Origin: Clostridiales bacterium
GTDB lineage: Bacteria > Bacillota > Clostridia > Christensenellales > CAG-314
Direction of reading: 5' to 3'
Assembly (NCBI GenBank): GCA_022508345.1
Contig: JAFLVK010000002.1
Span: 325,649-389,648 of the forward strand
DNA: 64,000 nt
Positions 55,203 through 64,000 of this stretch are shown piece by piece (the first letter of the stretch is position 1; every line of letters starts with the position of its first letter). The notes below the pieces were generated by a model. It had not been told where the DNA came from. It saw nothing but the letters and a program-made list of their open reading frames with translations, and made no database searches. A program made the translations under genes and the position numbers.

Positions 55203-56366
55203 TTATTTGTTTTGTTCAAGTAAAATTGTTTGCTGCTCTATTGCCAGATTAAGTTTGGTTGTGCACCCCACGTTAGTTAAGCGCTTGAAACGGTACACCG
55301 CTTCATTTGTGGGCAAGTAGATGTATTCGTTGTTGAAGGACAGCGTATAGAATACACCTGCCTTGTAGTGAATGTTTTGGTCGGCAAAGGTTGCAGTGAT
55401 ACCCTCCTTGTCGTGCACCACCACGGCGTCGCCCATGTCTACGTATTTTTTGCCGACAAGCTTTTCCGCGCGGAAGAAGCCTTCGAAACGGTAATTGTCA
55501 TCGGCTACTTCTTGGCGAACACATTCCGTTTGCCATTGGTACCAATCTGTAACCTTGTCAAACTTTCCTCCGACAAGCTGTCCAAGCTTGTTTTGCGTGA
55601 CGGTGTGTCCGCACTTGGAGCAGGTGAGTTCGTGTCCGTGACCCGTCATTGCAAATTCCTGTCCGCACTCGGGGCATTTGTAAAGAATGTTCTCCAGACC
55701 TTCCACCAAATCGGGGACGTCTATTTCGATGTTATTTTCCAGCTGGTAAGCGTAATCGTCGTACGCCAGGTTTTGTACAATTCGGTTGTGAATTTCCTGC
55801 GGCGTGATGGTATCTACTTCTTCAGGAGTAACCGCGACCTTTACGTCCAGCCGCACAGGCACCTTGCGCTTGGTCTTTGTCCAACGCGGCTTGTGCAAAT
55901 ACGTCCCGTTGAAGCACACCGTTACAAGTGGCACCTTTAGCATCTTGACAAGCTTGGCAATTGCCGGCTTGATGATGTTGGGCGTGCCCACCACGGACAG
56001 CTTCGCCTCGGGGTAAATGACTACGGGGCGTTTCTTGGACAACACGTACTTGATGTCGCGAATGAGGGAGGTATCAACGGTAAATTGCTTTTTCGGCAAC
56101 ACGCCCATGCTCTTGATAAGCGACGGCCACTGCACCAGCTGCGTAACGGATATAACGAAGTTTGCGCAGTTGGGGTACATGGATATGATAAGTCCCCCCA
56201 CGTCCACAAAGCTGGCATGGTTTGCCACAACCACAAATGGCGGCTTGAGCCTTTTGAGCGTTCCGTCGGTTATCAGCTTGACGTGTTTTTTAAACGCGGT
56301 TTTGCCGTAGAGGTTGACTCCCGCTCCTATCAAAAATTTATTGGCGAGCTTAACTTTTTTTGCCAT
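55203..56366 (-). CDS. PlsC-type acyltransferase with C-terminal zinc ribbon (paralog of 39517-40860)
   Basis: VANHASFVDVGG; IYPEAKLSVVG; YKCPECGQEFAMTGHGHELTCSKCGHTVTQNKLG. Confidence 0.82.
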   Translation of the reverse strand: MAKKVKLANKFLIGAGVNLYGKTAFKKHVKLITDGTLKRLKPPFVVVANHASFVDVGGLIISMYPNCANFVISVTQLVQWPSLIKSMGVLPKKQFTVDTSLIRDIKYVLSKKRPVVIYPEAKLSVVGTPNIIKPAIAKLVKMLKVPLVTVCFNGTYLHKPRWTKTKRKVPVRLDVKVAVTPEEVDTITPQEIHNRIVQNLAYDDYAYQLENNIEIDVPDLVEGLENILYKCPECGQEFAMTGHGHELTCSKCGHTVTQNKLGQLVGGKFDKVTDWYQWQTECVRQEVADDNYRFEGFFRAEKLVGKKYVDMGDAVVVHDKEGITATFADQNIHYKAGVFYTLSFNNEYIYLPTNEAVYRFKRLTNVGCTTKLNLAIEQQTILLEQNK

Positions 56367-56490
56367 ATTATCTCCCGTATAACTGATTGTTGACTACATT
56401 TGACGTCAGTACACTACCCTAGCTGCAAATAACGCAAAAAGGAAAAAGAAAATCTCCCACCAGCCACACAAGCCGTGAGAGATTGCCTGT

Positions 56491-56784
56491 TTAATTTTGC
56501 GATAATTTCTTCTCTACCCAACTGATGTCATCTTCACTGATGCGTTCGTGAGCTTCTGCCCATTTTCTTACGTAATCGTTTGTTTGCATGTATTCTAGGA
56601 GCTCTTGCAGTTTGGTTTCGTCGTTGCGCGCTTCTTGAATGAGTTCTGCCATTTCTTTTGCGCGAGCGTTTAGTGACGACATCTGCGTCAGCGTTACCAG
56701 TAGCATGCAAAGAAGCAATACCAGTATCAGTATCGCCGCTACGAATATTGCTGCTGTTGACTTCCTGTAAAATATGCGTTCCAT
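56491..56784 (-). CDS. divIC: DivIC/FtsL-like septum formation initiator
   Basis: Single TM followed by short coiled-coil and YVRKWAEAHERI; directly downstream of yabPQ. Start set to MERIFYRK. Confidence 0.75.
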   Translation of the reverse strand: MERIFYRKSTAAIFVAAILILVLLLCMLLVTLTQMSSLNARAKEMAELIQEARNDETKLQELLEYMQTNDYVRKWAEAHERISEDDISWVEKKLSQN

Positions 56785-57106
56785 CGTTATCCACCAATTT
56801 AGTAGTGAACAGATTATACAGCATTGCAGACAGTTTGTCAAGCGTACTTTTGCAAGTAACAAAAGTAATTACGCATCCGAAAATAAGCGCAACGAACAGA
56901 AACGCGCGACACTCCCCATTGTTGAGTTCAAGGTTAACCTTCCAAATGACGTACGTTGCTACTGCGCCTAGTATCGAGTCGAATATGATTGCCGCAATTT
57001 TCGGCTTGGTCAACCCCACGCCGAATATGTATATGGCGGAAAACCCCGCCCCAAGCACGAAAAAAACGGCAAAAACGCACAGCTGCTCTATCCCTTTACC
57101 AAGCAT
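56534..57106 (-). CDS. yabQ: Spore protein YabQ (C-terminal tail overlaps divIC out of frame)
   Basis: N-term multi-TM YabQ-like, next to yabP; last ~83 residues lie in the divIC reading region. Confidence 0.7.
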   Translation of the reverse strand: MLGKGIEQLCVFAVFFVLGAGFSAIYIFGVGLTKPKIAAIIFDSILGAVATYVIWKVNLELNNGECRAFLFVALIFGCVITFVTCKSTLDKLSAMLYNLFTTKLVDNDGTHILQEVNSSNIRSGDTDTGIASLHATGNADADVVTKRSRKRNGRTHSRSAQRRNQTARAPRIHANKRLRKKMGRSSRTHQ

Positions 57107-57360
57107 TAACGGAACAGTCCTTTCAGATTGACACCGCTTTGGCGTAGTGACAGGCTTGATAGCGCCGCAACCTCCAACACTACTACACCCTGTTCCTTGT
57201 CCAGCTTTGTTACGTTTATTCCGCTACCCTTTACTGTCAAGGTGTTGCCATCAAGCTTAAATATTGCTTGCCTGTCGCTGATTTCCATTACCTGCTGAAC
57301 ACCCTTTACGGTGAGCACACTGTTGTCGAAATTAAATGAATACTGCTTTTCGTTTGGCAT
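57106..57360 (-). CDS. yabP: Sporulation protein YabP
   Basis: FNFDNSVLTVKGVQQVMEISDRQAIFKLDGNTLTVKGSGINVTKLDKEQGVVVLE. Confidence 0.92.
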   Translation of the reverse strand: MPNEKQYSFNFDNSVLTVKGVQQVMEISDRQAIFKLDGNTLTVKGSGINVTKLDKEQGVVVLEVAALSSLSLRQSGVNLKGLFR

Positions 57361-57406
57361 AAAATTCCCCTTGCACTAACATATGCAAGGGGAGTTAATA
57401 TTACAA

Positions 57407-58798
57407 CTATTTTAAAGATAATTCATATCCGTCCGCGGTATCCTTGACTGCGTATCCGCGTTCGGCAAGCTCGTTGCGCAGGCGGTCACTTTCTGCCCAG
57501 TTCTTGGCTTTGCGGGCTGCAAAGCGCGCCTCGGCAAGCTCGCGGATGTCAGCAGGAACGTCCAGCGCAGGCTTGGTTTCTTCCTTAACCTTGTCGAAAT
57601 CCAGCGCAAACACCTTGTCGAACTGCAATGCAAGCTTGTATATATCCTTGGACTTGGGCTGCTTCAGCATTGTCCAAAGCACGCCTATTGCAAGGGGGAT
57701 ATTCAAGTCGTCGTTGATAGCCTCCTCAAATTTTTGTTTAAAGTCGGCTAACACTTCACTGCTAGTTGTGGCGTTGCTGTTTTTGTGCGCTACCAGCTGA
57801 GCACACAGCTTTTCGTACGCTGTCTTTGCCGCAGCAAGCGCCTCCCAAGTGAAGTTTATCTTTTGACGGTACTGCACGTTCAAGCAGAAATATCTGAACA
57901 CCACCGGCGCGAACCCTTTTGCAACAAGGTCGCTTACCATGTAGGTGTTGCCTAAAGACTTGCTCATTTTGCCGCCGTCCACAAGCAAAAACTCGTTGTG
58001 CATCCAGTAGTTGACAATTTGGTGTCCCAGCCAACATTCGCCCTGCGCAATTTCGTTTTCGTGGTGAATGGGTATGTGATCGATACCGCCCGTGTGGATA
58101 TCAAACCTTTCGCCAAGATACTTTACGCCCATGGCGGTACACTCTATGTGCCAACCGGGGAAGCTACGTCCCCAAGGGCTATCCCACTGTTGCAGGTGAT
58201 TGGGTTGAGCCTTTTTCCACAGTGCAAAGTCGATTGGGTGACGCTTGAAGCTGTTAACTTCGACGCGCGCGCCGTGGCGCTGTTCTTCAAGATTGATACC
58301 GGAAAGCTTGCCGTAGCTGGGGAACTTCTCCACCGAAAAATATATGCCGTCCTCCGTTTCGTAGGCGTAGCCCTTGTCCAGCAGGCTTTGCACTATCTCA
58401 ATCATTTCGGGGATGTTGTCCGTAGCCTTGGGGCAAACCGTGGGACGCTTGATGTTCAACGCGTCAATGTCCTTCATAAATTGCTCGGTATAGAAAGCGG
58501 CAATTTCGAGGGGCGTTTTGCCCGTTTCGTGGGCGGACTTTTCCATCTTGTCCTCGCCGTCGTCGCCGTCGGATACAAGGTGCCCCACGTCGGTGATGTT
58601 CATGACGGACTTGACCTTCATTCCGTCGTATTCCAGCACGCGGCGTAGTTCGTCCATGAAAACATATGCGCGCAAGTTGCCGATTGTTGCGTACTTGTAC
58701 ACGGTGGGACCGCATGTATACATTGATATCTGTCCCGGCTTTATGGGGACAAGCTCTTCCTTTTTGCGAGTGAGAGTGTTATATACTCTAAGTTGCAT
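57407..58798 (-). CDS. cysS: Cysteinyl-tRNA synthetase
   Basis: [41 protein letters not shown]. Confidence 0.96.
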   Translation of the reverse strand: MQLRVYNTLTRKKEELVPIKPGQISMYTCGPTVYKYATIGNLRAYVFMDELRRVLEYDGMKVKSVMNITDVGHLVSDGDDGEDKMEKSAHETGKTPLEIAAFYTEQFMKDIDALNIKRPTVCPKATDNIPEMIEIVQSLLDKGYAYETEDGIYFSVEKFPSYGKLSGINLEEQRHGARVEVNSFKRHPIDFALWKKAQPNHLQQWDSPWGRSFPGWHIECTAMGVKYLGERFDIHTGGIDHIPIHHENEIAQGECWLGHQIVNYWMHNEFLLVDGGKMSKSLGNTYMVSDLVAKGFAPVVFRYFCLNVQYRQKINFTWEALAAAKTAYEKLCAQLVAHKNSNATTSSEVLADFKQKFEEAINDDLNIPLAIGVLWTMLKQPKSKDIYKLALQFDKVFALDFDKVKEETKPALDVPADIRELAEARFAARKAKNWAESDRLRNELAERGYAVKDTADGYELSLK

Positions 58799-58997
58799 GA
58801 ATGTACCTCATGTAATATCAAATATGTACTATTGTAGCACAAATGCACCAACCAAACAAGTGTTAGACGGTTACTTTGTAAAACAATAGTCAAGTTATTA
58901 TTGTATTATACACAACTATTGACAAAAATGTAATTGCAAATATTAAGGCGGTGTGCTACAATATGCTGTGGATAAACGCAACAAAGGAGTAACAAAC

Positions 58998-60287
58998 ATG
59001 ATTGACGTTAATCTTATCAGACAGGATGCCGAAGCTGTACGTCAAAGATATTTGAAGCGCGGCAAGGATATTGATTTCAGCGAATTTTTAACGCTGGACG
59101 AACAGCGCAAAGCCCTCATTGCAAGCACTGAAGCAATGAAAGCGGAACGCAACAAGGTTTCGGGGGAAATTCCCAAGCTCAAAAAGGCAGGCAAGGACGT
59201 ATCTGCCACCATTGCGGAAATGAAAGCGCTGGGCGACAAAATTGCCGAACAGGATGCTGAACTAGATACAGTAAACGAAAAAATACGCGACTTTTTGCTG
59301 AGATTACCCAACCTTCCCGACGAAGATTTGCTCGCAGGAGGCAAGGAAAACAACAAGCCCATCAAAACATTCGGTACAAAGCCGTCCTTTAGCTTTGAAC
59401 CGAAAAACCACGTTGATTTGGCTAAGTCACTTGGTCTAATCGACTACGAGCGTGGGGCTAAACTGGCAGGCAACGGCAGCTGGATTTACACAGGCATGGG
59501 CGCACGCCTGGAATGGGCACTATTGAACTACTTCATTGATAGCCACATTGCAAAGGGTTACACATTCATGTTGCCTCCCTACATGCTGACGTATGAATGC
59601 GGGCTGACAGCAGGACAGTTCCCCAAGTTCGAAGACGACGTGTATCAACTGGCAAATGCCGAGGGCAAGAAGTTCATGCTCCCCACAGCGGAAACGGCGC
59701 TTGTCAATTTGTACCGCGACGAGATTTTGTCGGAAAGCGAACTTCCCAAGAAGTTCTTCGGTTACTCGGCATGCTTCCGCAGAGAAGCAGGCAGCTATCG
59801 CGCAGAGGAACGCGGCATGATTCGCGGACACCAATTCAACAAGGTGGAGCTGTTCCAGTACACCACGGCAGACAAGTCGGACGAAGCATTTGAAGAAATG
59901 GTAAATATGGCATGCGGGCTTGTTGAGGGCTTGGGACTGCACTATCAACTGAGCAAGCTTGCTGCAGGCGACTGCTCGGACAGCATGGCGCGCACCTACG
60001 ACATCGAGATATACATTCCCTCAATGAACATCTACAAGGAAGTAAGCTCTGCATCCAACGCGCGCGACTACCAGGCACGCAGGGGCAACATGCGTTACCG
60101 CAAGGACGCCGACAAGAAGTTGGAATTTATGCACACGTTGAACGCCAGCGGACTGGCTACAAGCCGCGTATTCCCTGCACTACTTGAGCAAAACCAAAAT
60201 GCCGACGGCTCTGTTACTATCCCCGAAGTACTGCGCAAGTACATGGGTGGCATTGAAAAGCTGGTGCCCATCAAAAACATTAAATAA
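58998..60287 (+). CDS. serS: Seryl-tRNA synthetase
   Basis: MIDVNLIRQDAEAVRQRYLKRG; FRREAGSYRAEERGMIRGHQFNKVE. Start set to MIDVNL. Confidence 0.96.
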   Translation: MIDVNLIRQDAEAVRQRYLKRGKDIDFSEFLTLDEQRKALIASTEAMKAERNKVSGEIPKLKKAGKDVSATIAEMKALGDKIAEQDAELDTVNEKIRDFLLRLPNLPDEDLLAGGKENNKPIKTFGTKPSFSFEPKNHVDLAKSLGLIDYERGAKLAGNGSWIYTGMGARLEWALLNYFIDSHIAKGYTFMLPPYMLTYECGLTAGQFPKFEDDVYQLANAEGKKFMLPTAETALVNLYRDEILSESELPKKFFGYSACFRREAGSYRAEERGMIRGHQFNKVELFQYTTADKSDEAFEEMVNMACGLVEGLGLHYQLSKLAAGDCSDSMARTYDIEIYIPSMNIYKEVSSASNARDYQARRGNMRYRKDADKKLEFMHTLNASGLATSRVFPALLEQNQNADGSVTIPEVLRKYMGGIEKLVPIKNIK

Positions 60288-60341
60288 CAAAACAATAAAT
60301 CTGCAAACATCCGTTTGCAGATTTTTTCCAAGGAGAGCAAC

Positions 60342-60956
60342 ATGACTGAAAAAGAGAAAATGCTTGCAGGAATGATTTACGATCCTTCCGATGCCGAACT
60401 TCAACATATGCGCACATCAGCACACAAGCTGTGCAACGCCTACAACAAGCTGGACGAAGACTCTAAACGACGTCAGGCAATTTTGGCTAAGCTTCTACCG
60501 CACGGCAACGGCGCATATCTGCAAGGTCCAATTTATTTCGACTACGGGCACTTCACCACCTTTGGGAACAATTGCTACGCCAATTTCAACCTGACGGTAT
60601 TGGACTGCTGCCCCGTTACAGTTGGCGACAATGTGTTTATGGGCACGGGCGTGAGCCTGGTTACTCCTGTGCACCCACTACTTTATGCCGAGCGCAACAT
60701 GTATGTAAATGAAAAGGGCGTACTAACGGACAAGGAATACGCCAAGCCCATAGTTATAGGCTCAAACTGCTGGATAGCTTCCAACGTCACTGTGTGTGGC
60801 GGAGTAACCATTGGCGACGGTTGCGTTATCGGTGCAGGCTCGGTTGTTACGCGCGACATTCCCGCGGGCAGCTTTGCCGCAGGCAACCCCTGCCGAGTTA
60901 TCCGCAAGCTCACCGAAGCGGACAGCATTCACCTAAAGAAAACGCTTTGGGAGTAA
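60342..60956 (+). CDS. Maltose/galactoside O-acetyltransferase (LbH)
   Basis: FTTFGNNCYANFNLTVLDCCPVTVGDNVFMG; hexapeptide repeats; GNPCRVIRKL. Confidence 0.93.
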   Translation: MTEKEKMLAGMIYDPSDAELQHMRTSAHKLCNAYNKLDEDSKRRQAILAKLLPHGNGAYLQGPIYFDYGHFTTFGNNCYANFNLTVLDCCPVTVGDNVFMGTGVSLVTPVHPLLYAERNMYVNEKGVLTDKEYAKPIVIGSNCWIASNVTVCGGVTIGDGCVIGAGSVVTRDIPAGSFAAGNPCRVIRKLTEADSIHLKKTLWE

Positions 60957-61014
60957 ATATATTTATAAAATGCAAAAAAATAAAGCCTAAGTCCATTTCG
61001 ACTTAGGTTTTATT

Positions 61015-61035
61015 TGGCGGAGAAAGAGGGATTTG
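61015..61035 (-). repeat. 21-bp duplicate of the tRNA-Ser 3' end
   Basis: TGGCGGAGAAAGAGGGATTTG identical to 61203-61223. Confidence 0.85.
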
Positions 61036-61139
61036 CAAGGAGCGTAGCGACGGAATAGGGATTGCTACGAAGTCAATCCCGTCACATTATTTCACTGCCC
61101 CCACTTTTGTAACGTAAAGGCGACAAGCATACAGAAGCA

Positions 61140-61172
61140 ATAGAAAAAGGAAGCCGTCTGCTTCCTTTTTCT
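61140..61172 (-). terminator. Terminator after tRNA-Ser
   Basis: AGAAAAAGGAAGC...GCTTCCTTTTTCT. Confidence 0.65.
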
Positions 61173-61202
61173 GTTGCGACCAATAGCGCTGTCGCCGTAC
61201 TA

Positions 61203-61294
61203 TGGCGGAGAAAGAGGGATTTGAACCCTCGCTACGCTAACCACGTACTACACCCTTAGCAGGGGCGCCCCTTCGGCCACTTGGGTATTTCTCC
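61203..61294 (-). tRNA. tRNA-Ser (anticodon GCU), CCA encoded
   Basis: Minus strand GGAGAAATACCCAAGTGGCCGAAGGGGCGCCCCTGCTAAGGGTGTAGTAC...GGTTCAAATCCCTCTTTCTCCGCCA; long variable arm. Confidence 0.95.
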
Positions 61295-61442
61295 AAATTC
61301 CGGTTCAAGCAACTATTTTGTTTGCTTGATTATTTTAACACAAAGTTGCCTTGAAGTAAAGTTTTTTTGACATATTCGTTGCAATTTTGTTCAGCAAGCC
61401 ACAACTACTACTATTTAATTGTTTTTACCAAATGTTCATAAC

Positions 61443-61475
61443 AAAAAAGGAAGCAAATGTTGCTTCCTTTTTCTG
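61443..61475 (-). terminator. Terminator after hypA-like gene
   Basis: AAAAAAGGAAGCA aatg TTGCTTCCTTTTT. Confidence 0.65.
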
Positions 61476-61504
61476 TATTTACCACTTTTGTTTATCGCAC
61501 AATA

Positions 61505-61858
61505 TTACCGGTTGTCGATGGCTTCGATTTCCTTTATGTAAATTTCGTTGCCTTTGAGCAAATAGGTATTTTCACTGCCGCAGTGCGGGCAAATCTTGCC
61601 GTGCGCAACTGTCGGATAATCTTGCAGGCACGCTTCGCAGTGCGTAACTGCAGGGATAACCTCGATATTCAACTTGCTGTCGGCAAGCAAATCTTCCTTT
61701 TTTATCGCCCAGTTCCAGCAATCTTCGAAGTAGTACGGAATTACCGTTGACACTTCGCCTATTTCAATGGTCACCGAGTTGATTTTTGTTACGTTGTTTT
61801 CCTGTGCGATATCCTTTATCTGCTTGATGCAGTGAAATACAACACCCAGCTCGTGCAT
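61505..61858 (-). CDS. hypA: HypA/HybF-like nickel/zinc-binding protein
   Basis: MHELGVVFH N-terminus; CEACLQDY..CPHCGSEN zinc site. Confidence 0.88.
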   Translation of the reverse strand: MHELGVVFHCIKQIKDIAQENNVTKINSVTIEIGEVSTVIPYYFEDCWNWAIKKEDLLADSKLNIEVIPAVTHCEACLQDYPTVAHGKICPHCGSENTYLLKGNEIYIKEIEAIDNR

Positions 61859-64000
61859 TAGTCCTTTTTCTCCTTAAAAGCCTTCTTTCTAGCCTTTACA
61901 AATTCCTTGTCTGCTTTGTCTTTCTTGGCGAAGGCAATTTTTACAGCGCGTTTAGCCATGTAGGGCAAGATGTGCTTGAACTTGTCTTCCGAAACGACCA
62001 TTTTGCTTGCTTCGGGGTGATCGCGATGCAATGTGATGGCGTCGAACTTGCACTTGGTTGTACAAATACCGCAACCGATACATCTGTTTTCGTCCACTAC
62101 TGTTGTACCGCAACCAAGGCAGCGTGCCGTTTCAATCTTTACTTGTTCTTCCGTCAAGGTCTTGTGAGCGTCGGCAAAGGACTTGTCGCCAATGCTTTCG
62201 TCCATGCCAGCTTCCTGACGTGAAGAATTGTCATAGCTTTCCACTCTTATGTCGCCTGTGTTGAACTGAACAAACTCTCTGCGGTTTCTGCCGATGGTCA
62301 TGTGTCCGTGTTGTACGTAACGGTGCAACGACTCTGCAGCTTCGTGTCCTTGAGCGATTGCGTCAATTGCAAATTTCGGTCCGGTGTAGACGTCACCGCC
62401 CACGAAGATATCCTCTTCCGCTGTTTGGTAAGTAAGGCTATCTGCAACAGGACCGTTACCCCTGCCCAGTTCCACCTTGCTACCGCTGAGCAAATCTCCC
62501 CAAACAATAGCCTGGCCAATTGCAAAGATAACTCTGTCAGCGGGGACGGTAATTGTGTTGTCGGCATAGATTGGGTCGAACTTGCCGTTTTCGTCGTAAA
62601 CGCTTAGGCATTTTTGGAACACTACGCTCACTGCCTTGCCGTTTTTGGTAAGCACTTCTTTGGGTCCCCAACCGCAGTTGATTTCCACTCCGTCAGCTCT
62701 TGCTTCGGCAATTTCCTCCTTGCTTGCAGGCATAGCCTCTTCCTGCTCTAGGCACAGCATGGTAACTTTCTTTGCTCCACTGCGTGCCGATACGCGTGCA
62801 GCGTCAATAGCTACGTTACCGCCACCTACCACTACTACTTCGCCGTCGAACTTGGTTTTGCCCGTGTTGGCAACCTTTAAGTAATCTACTGCTGTGGTTA
62901 CACCGTCAGCATCTACGCCAACGATTGTGGGCAACCTGCCACCTTGGCAACCGATTGCTATGTAAAATGCTTTGTAGCCCTGCGCGCGCAGTTCGTCTAT
63001 GGTAACGTCCTTTCCCACTTCTACGCCTAAACGAATGTCAACGCCCATTTCCTTCATGATGTCAATTTCCGCGTCGATAACATCCTTTTCCAGCTTGTAG
63101 GAGGGAATACCGTACGTCAGCATACCGCCGGCTTTTTCGTTCTTTTCAAATACTGTGGGGTAGTATCCCATTTGCGCAAGATAATATGCGCAGCTCAGTC
63201 CTGCCGGGCCGCCACCGATGATGGCAATCTTTTCCTGCCAACGTCCGCGGTTAGATGCAACCACGATATCGGGCACATACCTGTGTTCAGCGTGTAGATC
63301 CTGTTCGGCAATGAACTTCTTTACTGCGTCGATGGACACTGCCTTATCTATTGTGCCGCGCGTACAAGCGTCCTCGCAGCGACGGTTGCACACTCTGCCG
63401 CAAACAGCGGGGAACGGGTTTTCCTTTTTGATGATGGCAAGCGCCTCTCTGTAGTTGCCCTCTGCTGCCTTTTTGAGATAGCCCTGTACGGCAATGTGCG
63501 CAGGACATGCAGTTTTGCAGGGAGCAGTACCCGTGTCGTGACAGTTGATACGGTTTTTGTCGCGGTAATCTTCGTCCCACATGTGCTTGCCCCATGCCAG
63601 CTTGTCGGGCAACGGTTGCTTGGGATACTTTACTTCACTGCCGTCGACTTTGCACAGCTTTTGACCAAGCTTCAATGCGCCGGCCGGGCAGTACTCTACA
63701 CAAGCACCGCATGCAACGCACTTTTGCCTGTCAACATGCGCGCGGTAAGCGGATGCGGACATATTGGGTGTGTTGAACAGCTGCGACGTGCGCAACGCGT
63801 TACAAATCTTGACGTTGCAGTTGCAGATAGCAAATATCTTGTTTTCGCCGTCGATGTTGGTAATCTGGTGAACAAAGCCGTTGTCCTCGGCGCGCTTCAA
63901 GATTTCCATTGCCTGTTCGTAGGTAACGTCGTAGCCTCTGCCCGTTTCGCGACAGTAATCTGCCATGTCGCCAACGCCAATGCACCACCCCTCGTAGTCG
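61858..64000 (-). CDS. FAD-dependent oxidoreductase (GltD-like) with 4Fe-4S domains; 5' end truncated by window
   Basis: VACGACVEYCPAGAL, CPAHIAVQGYLK, IIGGGPAGLSCAYYLAQMGY, CIGCGICTTKCKFDAI. Frame stays open to the window edge (DYEGWCIGVGD-MADYC...). Confidence 0.9.
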   Translation of the reverse strand, partial: DYEGWCIGVGDMADYCRETGRGYDVTYEQAMEILKRAEDNGFVHQITNIDGENKIFAICNCNVKICNALRTSQLFNTPNMSASAYRAHVDRQKCVACGACVEYCPAGALKLGQKLCKVDGSEVKYPKQPLPDKLAWGKHMWDEDYRDKNRINCHDTGTAPCKTACPAHIAVQGYLKKAAEGNYREALAIIKKENPFPAVCGRVCNRRCEDACTRGTIDKAVSIDAVKKFIAEQDLHAEHRYVPDIVVASNRGRWQEKIAIIGGGPAGLSCAYYLAQMGYYPTVFEKNEKAGGMLTYGIPSYKLEKDVIDAEIDIMKEMGVDIRLGVEVGKDVTIDELRAQGYKAFYIAIGCQGGRLPTIVGVDADGVTTAVDYLKVANTGKTKFDGEVVVVGGGNVAIDAARVSARSGAKKVTMLCLEQEEAMPASKEEIAEARADGVEINCGWGPKEVLTKNGKAVSVVFQKCLSVYDENGKFDPIYADNTITVPADRVIFAIGQAIVWGDLLSGSKVELGRGNGPVADSLTYQTAEEDIFVGGDVYTGPKFAIDAIAQGHEAAESLHRYVQHGHMTIGRNRREFVQFNTGDIRVESYDNSSRQEAGMDESIGDKSFADAHKTLTEEQVKIETARCLGCGTTVVDENRCIGCGICTTKCKFDAITLHRDHPEASKMVVSEDKFKHILPYMAKRAVKIAFAKKDKADKEFVKARKKAFKEKKD

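Noticed and set aside
61505-64000. HypA plus Fe-S flavoprotein as a hydrogenase maturation cluster
   Set aside because: No other hyp genes or hydrogenase subunits in the window; the edge truncates the oxidoreductase gene, so no claim is made.

Overview
The window looks like a chromosomal segment of a spore-forming Clostridia-like Firmicute. Sporulation and housekeeping genes recognised by eye include spoIIID, spoIIR, sleB/ypeB, yabP/yabQ/divIC, veg and a DUF3794+LysM protein. I call about 60 CDSs, one RNase P RNA, one tRNA-Ser(GCU), and several promoters and terminators. I see no CRISPR array, transposase or recombinase. Items most worth a second look: (1) a one-gene fusion of a TIR domain to a full-length but catalytically degenerate FtsK/SpoIIIE motor fold (8592-10049), behind a consensus sigma-A promoter. 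(2) A three-copy, ~126-153 bp dispersed element with terminal inverted repeats that differ between copies yet mostly keep pairing. Each copy abuts or supplies the stop codon of an unrelated minus-strand gene. (3) A 1,273-aa predicted lipoprotein with 15 tandem HxH...CxxC...H...CxxC units. (4) An AroA-AroE fusion inside a compact aroC-aroB-aroAE-aroQ-aroK operon. (5) Tandem paralogous MBL-fold proteins with different metal motifs (HxDxDH and HxHxDH). (6) A structured 3'UTR candidate after ypeB. (7) A 21-bp duplicate of the tRNA-Ser 3' end. (8) A small XRE-repressor/unknown-protein module with an operator palindrome in its promoter spacer. All calls are by eye from the sequence and ORF track; no database search was possible.
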